From: an uncultured Clostridium sp.
GTDB taxonomy: Bacteria; Bacillota; Clostridia; Clostridiales; Clostridiaceae
Assembly (NCBI GenBank): GCA_900543325.1
Contig: UQQU01000101.1
Location: 1-9,582, forward strand
Length of the DNA: 9,582 nt
Direction of reading: 5' to 3'
Shown here in pieces: positions 4,681 through 9,582 of the stretch (position 1 is its first letter; every line of letters begins with the position of its first letter). A program made the translations under genes and the position numbers. Below the pieces are notes generated by a model. That model did no database searches. It was not told the DNA's origin and saw only the letters and a program-made list of their open reading frames with translations.

Positions 4681-7062
4681 ATGTTATTACAATTAGGTGA
4701 TATAGGAGATAATGTTAAATATCTTCAATATGGATTACACATTTTATGTTGCTCACCAAATGGATTTGATGGTGAATTTGGTGACGGTACACTTACTGCT
4801 GTAAAGAAATTTCAATCTAAATATGGATTAGTTAGTGATGGAATAGTAGGTGATGTTACTTGGAATACTTTAAAAAATGAAATTACTACAATTCAATCTC
4901 AATTAAATAAAAAAGGTTTTAATGTTGGAACTGTTGATGGTATAGCTGGCGCAGCTACTTATAATGGTGTTATTTCATTCCAAAGTAAAAATGGATTAAC
5001 TGCTGATGGACAAGTTGGATCTGCTACTTGGGATATTTTATTTGATACTATATCTGGTGGAAATAGCTATAGTAGAATATTAAAAGTTACTTCCCCTTTA
5101 ATGTATGGTGAGGATATTAGAGCCGTTCAAAATAAATTAAATTCTTTAGGCTATGTTGCTGGTACTGCTGATGGTTACTATGGTAATATGACTAGAGATG
5201 CAATTATTAACTTTCAAAGTAAAAAGGGACTTGATGCTGATGGTGAAGTTGGTCCTACTACTTGGAGTGCTTTATTTAATACTTCAACCTCTGGTGGAAG
5301 TGGCTATAGTAGAATATTAAAACTTACTTCTCCTTTAATGTATGGTGAAGATATTAGAACTGTTCAAAATAAATTAAATTCTTTAGGCTATAATGCTGGT
5401 ACTGCTGATGGTTATTATGGTAATGATACTAGAAATGCAGTTATTAATTTTCAAACTGCAAGAGGAATTGATATTGACGGCGAAGTAGGTCCTACTACTT
5501 GGAATACTTTATTTAATATTTCTATTTCCGGAGGAAATGGAGTAACAAGCAATATCAGAAAAATATTTATTGACCCTGGTCATGGTGGAAATGATTCTGG
5601 TGCTCCTGGAAATGGATTATATGAAAAAAATGTTGTATTATCAATGGCTAAAAAGGTAGGAAATATTTTAATTTCAAAAGGTTTTGATGTTAAATTTAGT
5701 AGAACTACAGACCAAACTGTTTCATTATCAGATAGAGCTGCACAAGCTAACGCTTGGGATGCTGATCTTTTTGTATCTATACACTGTAACTCAGCTACTA
5801 GTTCTTCAGCTAATGGAACTGAATGTTATACACACCCAACTGCTAATGCCTCAACAAAATCACTATCAAAAAATATGTCAGCAGCATTAGCAAGTAAATT
5901 AGGACTTACTAACAGAGGTCATAAAGAATCAAATTTTGCAGTTTTAAGATTATCTAATATGCCAGCTATTCTTATAGAAACTGCATTCATTAATAATGCA
6001 AATGATGCTAATAAATTAAAAACTAGAGAAAATGATTTTGCTTCTGCAATAGCAAATCAAATTGCTAATACTTCTATAGATAACTCTAATGGAGGATCAT
6101 CTAATGGGAATACTAGTGCTGAATATAGTAGAAATTTAGAAGTTACTTCTCCTTTAATGTATGGCGAAGATATTAAAGCTGTTCAAAATAAGTTAAATTC
6201 TTTAGGTTATAATGCTGGTACTGCTGATGGCTACTATGGTAATGACACTAAAAATGCCGTAATTAAATTTCAAAAAAGGTTTGCGATTACAGCTGATGGT
6301 ATTGTTGGTCCTACTACTTGGAAGTATCTTTTCGAAACAGGCGCATCTGCTGATGATATATTAGAAGTAGCTGGGAATATTGGCTTATTTGAAAATAGTA
6401 AGTTTACTTTTCCTGACTTTAATAAAGAAAGTTTTGAAGTTCTCTTATCAATGTTTCCTACTATATCTTTAAAGGGAGTGATAGGATTTTCAAGCACAAT
6501 ATCAGGGGAAACAACAAATAGTATTTTAAATTTAAATTTAACACCTAAAACTATTACAACTAATATACTTAACGACTTAACAGGGCTTAATGTTAAACAT
6601 AATATTGATAAAGATACCCTTGAAGCATCAATAGCAACATTAACAGCAAAACAAAATATAAATAGTTACTTAAATTATTCTGTTGGTTTAAATAACCTTG
6701 GTGCTCTTGAAATTACGGTTGAATCATGTATTCCACCTAATACTAGTATTAGTTTCAATGGAAAAACTATAAAATTGGGTATAAAATTATATCAAAGACT
6801 TATAATTACAATAAAGCCTCGAATAATGCCTAATCCTTCTGAAACTGGGCTAGTTTCCGAAATAACTATTCCACTTTATAAGCCTGAATCAGAAATATCT
6901 GCTGGTGAAACTATAATACAAGGTTTAAGATATACTGCTGCAATAGGCGTAGTTGGTATCATTATTGTTGCTGGTGCTAAGCTTGTAGCCGCTGCAATAG
7001 CTGGTGGAGCTAGCGGTGGTCTAGGACTTGCTTTTTTATTAGCATTTTGTATATTAAAATAA
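4681..7062 (+). CDS. Large modular bacteriocin-like peptidoglycan amidase (Bcn-like, 793 aa)
   Basis: Predicted to cut the amide bond between N-acetylmuramic acid and L-alanine in target cell walls. Four peptidoglycan-binding repeats (about 1-67, 70-127, 129-200, 207-280; e.g. GYYGNDTRNAVINFQ, DGEVGPTTW) precede an Amidase_3 domain at about 291-470. Its zinc ligands are apparently His301 (DPGHGG), Glu315 (YEKN) and His368 (SIHCN), with catalytic Glu433 (IETAFI). A fifth binding repeat lies at 481-553. Residues 554-750 are an unrecognised domain, and 751-793 are hydrophobic (GVVGIIIVAGAKL, GLGLAFLLAF). No signal peptide is present, so release probably needs lysis or UviB. GGAG nine bases upstream sets the start. 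The unusual tail, the UviA-type promoter and uviA as divergent neighbour favour a secreted bacteriocin over an ordinary autolysin or phage lysin. Confidence 0.85.
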   Translation: MLLQLGDIGDNVKYLQYGLHILCCSPNGFDGEFGDGTLTAVKKFQSKYGLVSDGIVGDVTWNTLKNEITTIQSQLNKKGFNVGTVDGIAGAATYNGVISFQSKNGLTADGQVGSATWDILFDTISGGNSYSRILKVTSPLMYGEDIRAVQNKLNSLGYVAGTADGYYGNMTRDAIINFQSKKGLDADGEVGPTTWSALFNTSTSGGSGYSRILKLTSPLMYGEDIRTVQNKLNSLGYNAGTADGYYGNDTRNAVINFQTARGIDIDGEVGPTTWNTLFNISISGGNGVTSNIRKIFIDPGHGGNDSGAPGNGLYEKNVVLSMAKKVGNILISKGFDVKFSRTTDQTVSLSDRAAQANAWDADLFVSIHCNSATSSSANGTECYTHPTANASTKSLSKNMSAALASKLGLTNRGHKESNFAVLRLSNMPAILIETAFINNANDANKLKTRENDFASAIANQIANTSIDNSNGGSSNGNTSAEYSRNLEVTSPLMYGEDIKAVQNKLNSLGYNAGTADGYYGNDTKNAVIKFQKRFAITADGIVGPTTWKYLFETGASADDILEVAGNIGLFENSKFTFPDFNKESFEVLLSMFPTISLKGVIGFSSTISGETTNSILNLNLTPKTITTNILNDLTGLNVKHNIDKDTLEASIATLTAKQNINSYLNYSVGLNNLGALEITVESCIPPNTSISFNGKTIKLGIKLYQRLIITIKPRIMPNPSETGLVSEITIPLYKPESEISAGETIIQGLRYTAAIGVVGIIIVAGAKLVAAAIAGGASGGLGLAFLLAFCILK
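5065..5280 (+). repeat. Peptidoglycan-binding repeat 3 (DNA-level repeat unit)
   Basis: Nearly the same DNA recurs at 5302-5517 (tandem, period 237 bases) and at 6121-6336 beyond the amidase domain. Silent positions are also conserved, for example in TTAAATTCTTTAGG and GGTACTGCTGATGG, pointing to recent duplication rather than old divergence. Confidence 0.85.
5302..5517 (+). repeat. Peptidoglycan-binding repeat 4 (DNA-level repeat unit)
   Basis: Tandem neighbour of the unit at 5065-5280, with a short glycine/serine linker between them. The encoded repeat begins YSRILKLTSPLMYGEDIR and differs at few residues from its neighbours. Confidence 0.85.
6121..6336 (+). repeat. Peptidoglycan-binding repeat 5 (DNA-level repeat unit, after the amidase)
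   Basis: Encodes EYSRNLEVTSPLMYGEDIK and the GYYGNDT segment found in unit 4. A near-identical unit on each side of the amidase domain means recombination between units 4 and 5 would delete the catalytic domain in frame. Confidence 0.82.
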
Positions 7063-7097
7063 GGTCCTCATGTAAAAATTATTTTAAAATTTAAAAC

Positions 7098-7211
7098 TTA
7101 TTTACTAAGTATTCTTTCTAAATAAATAAATAAGTAAAATATAGATCCTGCAATCAATATAAGAATTAAATCAATAAATAGTTTTTTTAGTATTCTCAAG
7201 AAGTTCTTCAT
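7098..7211 (-). CDS. Small cationic membrane peptide (37 aa)
   Basis: This is a short gene in the gap after the bacteriocin gene, read in the opposite direction. The peptide starts MKNFLRILKKLF, has one membrane helix (about residues 11-31, including DLILILIAGSIFYLFIYL) and ends ERILSK. An excellent ribosome binding site, AAAGGAG, sits nine bases before the ATG, and a possible promoter lies at 7253-7282. It ends 36 bases from the bacteriocin stop, so its mRNA could overlap that transcript's 3' end. Small hydrophobic peptides with basic ends include type I toxins, holin-like peptides, leaderless bacteriocins and immunity peptides. I cannot tell which this is. Size and composition argue for a real gene; no homolog is recognised. 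Confidence 0.6.
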   Translation of the reverse strand: MKNFLRILKKLFIDLILILIAGSIFYLFIYLERILSK

Positions 7212-7252
7212 ATTAATTTTCTCCTTTAAATATGTCGTATATATTTTTGTAT

Positions 7253-7282
7253 AATATATTTACTAGTTAATTCTTTATACAA
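7253..7282 (-). promoter_or_regulatory. Possible promoter of the small membrane peptide
   Basis: On the minus strand TTGTAT (7282-7277), 18 bases, TATATT (7258-7253), about 42 bases before the ATG. A plausible vegetative promoter in very AT-rich DNA. Confidence 0.35.
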
Positions 7283-7296
7283 ATTATATTTTTTTA

Positions 7297-7335
7297 CCTT
7301 TTATGGTATAATTAATTAAATTATACCATAAAAGG
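7297..7335. promoter_or_regulatory. 17-bp palindrome over the -10 box and ribosome binding site
   Basis: Arms at 7297-7313 (CCTTTTATGGTATAATT) and 7319-7335 are perfect complements around a five-base AATTA centre. The left arm contains a perfect TATAAT (7307-7312) usable as the -10 box of the downstream gene. The right arm contains most of that gene's AAAGGAG. It may be an operator or, in longer transcripts, a hairpin hiding the ribosome binding site. Confidence 0.55.
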
Positions 7336-7345
7336 AGTTGAATTT

Positions 7346-7861
7346 ATGAAGATTATTTATACAAATAATTATACTAATTATACTGATTATATAAAATTTA
7401 TTAACTCAAAGCTTAAAAAGATTTCATATTCAGTTGTAATTGTATTAACTTTAATATTATTATGGAGTTATTTTGAATGGTTTAATAATGGATTTACAGA
7501 TATCCAATTAATATTACTTAATATTAATGCAATAATTTATATAGTAGCATTTCTTTGTGTTCCTAAGATGTATAGTATAATTAGTATGAAAAGATTAACT
7601 TCATTTATATCATCATATAAACTACTATCACCAAAGGAATTAGAAATAAAAGAGAAGAAAATAATTCTTACATTTGCTACTGGTACAGTAAGCGAGTTTA
7701 CAATTAAAGACATAAAAGGCTTCGAGAAGCTTAATAATTGTTTATATATTATTAGAAAAGATACTAATAATGCATTAAGATTTATGCCTATTATACCCAT
7801 TGATGTATTTGAAAATGAAGAATCTAAAAAAGAATTTAAAGAGTTACTTTCCAAAAAATAA
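7346..7861 (+). CDS. YcxB-like two-helix membrane protein, candidate bacteriocin immunity protein (171 aa)
   Basis: Two membrane helices lie at about residues 27-46 (SYSVVIVLTLILLWSYF) and 52-73 (DIQLILLNINAIIYIVAFLC). A cytoplasmic-type domain of about 95 residues follows. Its C-terminal part resembles the YcxB-like family: a beta-rich stretch (KKIILTFATGTVSEFTIKDI), then IIPIDVFENEESKKEFKELL, matching the family's usual proline-phenylalanine-acidic ending. The start follows AAAGGAG by nine bases. The gene is next after the bacteriocin gene on the same strand but has its own predicted promoter within a palindrome and its own terminator. Lacking the UviA-type word, it could be expressed before induction, as immunity requires. 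The immunity role is inferred from topology and position only. Confidence 0.8.
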   Translation: MKIIYTNNYTNYTDYIKFINSKLKKISYSVVIVLTLILLWSYFEWFNNGFTDIQLILLNINAIIYIVAFLCVPKMYSIISMKRLTSFISSYKLLSPKELEIKEKKIILTFATGTVSEFTIKDIKGFEKLNNCLYIIRKDTNNALRFMPIIPIDVFENEESKKEFKELLSKK

Positions 7862-7863
7862 GT

Positions 7864-7901
7864 AAAAAACTGCGCAGAATTATTCTTCTACGCAGTTTTT
7901 T
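7864..7901 (+). terminator. Terminator after the YcxB-like gene
   Basis: Arms AAAAAACTGCG (7864-7874) and CGCAGTTTTTT (7891-7901), with inner AGAA/TTCT pairing across one mismatch, form a typical factor-independent terminator just after the stop codon. Confidence 0.85.
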
Positions 7902-8110
7902 CATTTTTATATTTTAAATTTTACGGTTTTAAGCCATTTGTAAGGGGTAAAAACACCACTATAAGTTTAGCTCCAGTAAACTTTCATGTAAAATTGTATT
8001 TTCACCACATTAAAATTTTAATATTCTTGTTCATAAATTAATTAAATAACAAATTGTTCATTAATTATTTTATGAACAAAATTAAATTTAAACTTCTCTA
8101 CTAAAAATAA
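7902..8110. other. Non-coding gap between two converging genes, with a repeat cluster
   Basis: No gene is supported here. The left part (about 7921-8010) is richer in G and C than its surroundings and holds a small hairpin, AAGTTTA (7963-7969) with TAAACTT (7977-7983). The right part holds three copies of TTGTTCAT: direct at 8027 and 8054, inverted at 8072-8079. They form an imperfect 19-base inverted repeat, 8027-8045 with 8061-8079. Confidence 0.6.
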
Positions 8111-8153
8111 AAAAAGTGAAATTTCATGCGGTATACATAAAATTTCACTTTTT
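8111..8153 (-). terminator. Terminator of the leftward coiled-coil gene
   Basis: Perfect 14-base arms at 8111-8124 (AAAAAGTGAAATTT) and 8140-8153 enclose a 15-base loop. On the minus strand a T-run follows the stem, eight bases beyond the stop of the gene at 8161-8400. Confidence 0.8.
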
Positions 8154-8160
8154 CATTGTT

Positions 8161-8400
8161 CTATTTTACTGCTTTTAACTTTGCAATATCATTCCAATTC
8201 TTTGCTGTTGCTTCTTCAACAAAACATAAATCATTTTTAATCCCTGTAATATCTTCAGCACTTCTAGCAACTTGATCGTAAGTTATGTCAATCTTCTTTT
8301 CAATTCTATCTAGCTTTTCATTAACTTTCTGTTGTTCATCTTTTATCCCAGTAATATCTAGTTGAATAGCCTTCAAAATTTCTAATATTTCTTTTTCCAT
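8161..8400 (-). CDS. Small coiled-coil protein of unknown function (79 aa)
   Basis: Almost the whole protein is a predicted amphipathic, charged coiled coil (ILEILKAIQLDITGIKDEQQ, KVNEKLDRIEKKID). A six-residue word, DITGIK, occurs twice (about residues 15-20 and 50-55), suggesting an internally duplicated helix. There is no membrane segment. The start at 8400 follows AAAGGAG by eight bases. An extended -10 promoter overlapped by a nine-base inverted repeat lies upstream, and a strong hairpin ends the transcript, so it is an independent single-gene unit. Such short coiled coils are common in clostridial plasmids and prophages. I do not know the function. Confidence 0.75.
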   Translation of the reverse strand: MEKEILEILKAIQLDITGIKDEQQKVNEKLDRIEKKIDITYDQVARSAEDITGIKNDLCFVEEATAKNWNDIAKLKAVK

Positions 8401-8448
8401 ATATTCTACTCCTTTAATTTCATTAAATAAGCTTTGATTTACTTTTTT

Positions 8449-8484
8449 ATTATATCACAAAAGGACACTTTTTAGGTGTCCTTT
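8449..8484 (-). promoter_or_regulatory. Extended -10 promoter and adjoining hairpin/operator for the coiled-coil gene
   Basis: On the minus strand TGATATAAT (8457-8449) is a perfect extended -10 box with no good -35. Just upstream is an inverted repeat, AAAGGACAC (8460-8468) with GTGTCCTTT (8476-8484), loop TTTTTAG. It may be an operator, or the terminator of the transcript arriving from the gene at 8742-9134. Confidence 0.5.
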
Positions 8485-8741
8485 ATAGAGCAAAAATTCT
8501 ATGGAAAATTTGCAAATCAAAACTTATATCAAGTATATCATTTTTATAAATAACATTCTATTAAACTTTTAAAAAGTTTAATTAAAAAAGTATTTAATCT
8601 TAAATATTTTCTACCGCCTTACGTATTAACTTACTCATTACGCTACTCTCCACTCCGTTACTTAATACTCCAGTTGGTTATCAAAAAAATATAATTAATA
8701 CTCTCTATCTAAATCTTTAAGTTTTTTTACTTTAATATTTC
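8485..8741. other. Non-coding gap before the coiled-coil gene
   Basis: Contains an 11-bp inverted repeat, ATTAAACTTTT (8560-8570) with AAAAGTTTAAT (8572-8582). A GC-richer patch at about 8611-8675 is made of TTAC/ACTC-like words and flanked by GTATTAA (8623-8629) and TTAATAC (8662-8668). On the minus strand a 12-codon frame at 8638-8600 (MSKLIRKAVENI) has GGAG nine bases upstream, but it is too short to call a gene. Nothing else is recognised. Confidence 0.5.
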
Positions 8742-9134
8742 TTATCTAAACCTCATACTATTTTCTCTTCTCTTATCTACAAGATCTATTGCCCTAGGTA
8801 ATGCTGGTGCTATAATATCCTCTGTTGTTGCTAACCTTCCATACTCAGAAATTACAAAAAATCCATTAATTAATTCTAAAAGTATTTGAGTATTTCTATC
8901 AGTATTATTGCTAGAATTTTTTATTTCTTTCATATCAAATTTGATTTGTTCTGATACTTCTTTTGCTATTATTTTAATCATAGCTTCTGTTGTAATATCT
9001 GAATTTTGTCTATGCTCTCTAATTATTAAATCTAATGCTTCACTACTGTATTTTAAATTATTTTTCTCTTTAACTTCTTCTATGTACTCCACATTTTTTT
9101 CTGTCATTTTATATTCTTTTCTTATTCTTGCCAT
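8742..9134 (-). CDS. Ribbon-helix-helix-like DNA-binding protein, possibly plasmid maintenance (130 aa)
   Basis: The first 45 or so residues (MARIRKEYKMTEKNVEYIEE, then NNLKYSSEALDLIIREHR) fit the ribbon-helix-helix fold: a basic beta strand, a helix, a turn with S-S-E-A and a second helix. This fold binds DNA as a dimer in plasmid copy-control, partition and antitoxin proteins. Residues about 46-130 are helical and end in a basic tail (DKRRENSMRFR). The start at 9134 follows AAGGAG by nine bases; the ATG at 9179 would put this site inside the gene. The upstream region is rich in inverted and direct repeats, so autoregulation or origin/partition-site binding is plausible. The exact role is not determined. 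Confidence 0.7.
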   Translation of the reverse strand: MARIRKEYKMTEKNVEYIEEVKEKNNLKYSSEALDLIIREHRQNSDITTEAMIKIIAKEVSEQIKFDMKEIKNSSNNTDRNTQILLELINGFFVISEYGRLATTEDIIAPALPRAIDLVDKRRENSMRFR

Positions 9135-9228
9135 ATTACTTAACTCCTTTTCTTTTTTTATTAAGGTGTTTCCCCTCACTATATCTCACTCATAAACTAA
9201 AAAAAGTTTAATCAAATCCAAATATGAA

Positions 9229-9274
9229 TTATAAAATATCTTAACTGGAAATTACACCTACAGATATTTTATAA
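9229..9274. repeat. 13-bp perfect inverted repeat upstream of the ribbon-helix-helix gene
   Basis: TTATAAAATATCT (9229-9241) and its complement AGATATTTTATAA (9262-9274) flank 20 bases. The left arm includes a minus-strand TATAAT (9233-9228), so the repeat may be an operator for the DNA-binding protein encoded at 8742-9134. Confidence 0.7.
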
Positions 9275-9284
9275 GAGCATAAAG

Positions 9285-9345
9285 AGAAACTGCTATCAAA
9301 ATCTTTGATAGGCTAGGCAAAGCCTAGCGTTTCTGTGCTATCAAA
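9285..9345 (-). ncRNA. Three-way-junction RNA/DNA element with alternative pairing (candidate)
   Basis: Closing stem AGAAAC (9285-9290) with GTTTCT (9329-9334) encloses two adjoining hairpins. One is CTATCAAA (9293-9300) with TTTGATAG (9304-9311). The other is GCTAGGC (9312-9318), AAA, GCCTAGC (9322-9328). A second CTATCAAA at 9338-9345 can compete for 9304-9311, giving a mutually exclusive fold. The strand is assigned from the predicted promoter at 9432-9459. Confidence 0.45.
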
Positions 9346-9377
9346 AAAATTTCCAAATGTCCCACCTTGCCACATAA

Positions 9378-9399
9378 AAACCGTATCTAAACCGTATGC
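9378..9399. repeat. Two tandem 11-base repeats (iteron-like)
   Basis: AAACCGTATCT followed directly by AAACCGTATGC, identical at nine of 11 positions and with a period of one helical turn. Two copies are too few to call an origin. Confidence 0.5.
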
Positions 9400-9431
9400 A
9401 ATCCGACTCTTTATCGGTAGTTATTTTCTTA

Positions 9432-9459
9432 ATTTTATCATATATTTCTTTAACCTCAA
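9432..9459 (-). promoter_or_regulatory. Possible promoter reading into the structured region
   Basis: On the minus strand TTGAGG (9459-9454), 16 bases, TAAAAT (9437-9432). Transcription would start near 9425, just before the CCGA/TCGG hairpin, and run through the three-way junction toward the gene at 9134. Confidence 0.35.
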
Positions 9460-9478
9460 ACTATTTTTTTATAAAAAA

Positions 9479-9496
9479 ATGGAGCCACTGCTCCAT
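9479..9496 (-). terminator. Terminator of a leftward transcript entering from the right edge
   Basis: ATGGAGC (9479-9485) and GCTCCAT (9490-9496) form a seven-base stem with a CACT loop. On the minus strand it is followed by seven Ts, a standard factor-independent terminator. Confidence 0.8.
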
Positions 9497-9533
9497 AAAT
9501 AAATAATCCCCCTAAAATATAAATAGTATTAGT

Positions 9534-9581
9534 TTATTGCATAACCCCCAAAACTTTGTTTTGGTGCGGTTTTACAAACTC
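9534..9581 (-). CDS. Possible C-terminal end of a leftward gene cut by the window edge
   Basis: One minus-strand frame is open from the edge and reads EFVKPHQNKVLGVMQ, then TAA at 9536-9534, 38 bases before the strong leftward terminator. The terminator implies that some leftward transcript arrives from beyond 9582; that this frame is its gene is a guess. Fifteen codons are too few to identify a product. Confidence 0.25.
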   Translation of the reverse strand, partial: EFVKPHQNKVLGVMQ

Positions 9582-9582
9582 A

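Larger units (their letters stand above)
9135..9478. other. Repeat-rich non-coding region upstream of the ribbon-helix-helix gene
   Basis: No convincing gene is present. From left to right it holds a 13-bp inverted repeat (9229-9274), a three-way-junction element (9285-9334), an 11-base tandem pair AAACCGTATCT/AAACCGTATGC (9378-9399) and a hairpin CCGA/TCGG (9403-9417). A minus-strand promoter lies at 9432-9459. If that promoter is used, the gene at 9134 would have a structured leader of about 290 bases. It may instead be an origin, a partition site or an independent RNA. Confidence 0.5.

Noticed and set aside
4681..7062. Interpretation as a phage endolysin or sporulation amidase
   Set aside because: The amidase and binding repeats fit, but the long C-terminal domain with hydrophobic tail, the UviA-type promoter and the uviA/uviB neighbours fit a bacteriocin better.
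7096..7135. Possible terminator after the bacteriocin gene (ACTTATTTA with TAAATAAGT)
   Set aside because: Nine A/T-rich pairs with a 22-base loop, located inside the small leftward gene; too weak to call.
8027..8079. CRISPR-like or iteron array
   Set aside because: Only three short copies with unequal spacing and mixed orientation; no regular repeat-spacer pattern.
9313..9375. Minus-strand 20-codon frame starting MWQGGTFGNFF and ending inside the hairpin
   Set aside because: No ribosome binding site before the ATG. A leader peptide is possible but unsupported, so it is not listed as a gene.
9341..9466. Minus-strand open frame of about 41 codons reading RFRYGFYVARWDIWKFF
   Set aside because: It has no ATG, GTG or TTG start near its beginning and overlaps another frame and the structured region; it could be a gene remnant or chance.

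Overview
The window is very AT-rich, with short genes, strong AGGAGG-type ribosome binding sites and lysine/asparagine/isoleucine-rich proteins, which points to a low-GC Clostridium. Two copies of a uviB-uviA pair and a large modular cell-wall hydrolase resemble the UV-inducible bacteriocin locus of Clostridium perfringens plasmid pIP404. I therefore infer a bacteriocin plasmid of C. perfringens or a close relative; no rRNA, tRNA or housekeeping gene is present.

Layout: (1) 1-592, two small leftward genes of unknown function under one likely promoter. (2) 599-1390, a uviB gene (rightward, holin-like) meeting a uviA-type sigma gene (leftward) tail to tail; this uviA copy is split by a one-base deficit in an A8 tract. 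(3) 1573-2534, an unrecognised 289-residue protein behind a UviA-type promoter. (4) 2680-3683, a lipoprotein gene with its own vegetative-type promoter and terminator. (5) 3707-4488, a second uviB-uviA pair with an intact sigma gene. (6) 4509-7062, divergent promoters for uviA and for a 793-residue bacteriocin-like protein with five peptidoglycan-binding repeats, a zinc amidase domain, an unrecognised C-terminal domain and a hydrophobic tail. (7) 7098-7901, a 37-codon leftward membrane peptide and a rightward YcxB-like membrane protein, a candidate immunity protein. (8) 8111-9134, two leftward genes, a coiled-coil protein and a ribbon-helix-helix protein. (9) 9135-9582, a structured non-coding region, a terminator and possibly the last codons of a gene beyond the edge.

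How it may work: five start regions (both uviB genes, the 289-residue gene, intact uviA and the bacteriocin) share ATGTTTAC with a second AT-rich box exactly 23 bases after the first T of TTTAC. This looks like one regulon of the UviA sigma factor. A LexA-box-like site lies inside the intact uviA promoter, so DNA damage would release uviA, which would then drive itself, the toxin gene, the holin-like genes and the unknown gene. The lipoprotein and YcxB-like genes lack this motif and have vegetative-type promoters, as expected for constitutively made immunity proteins.

The most interesting items are the unknown gene placed inside the regulon, the frameshifted sigma copy at a classical slippery heptamer, the unannotated membrane peptide after the bacteriocin gene, and the three-way-junction structure with alternative pairing near the right end.
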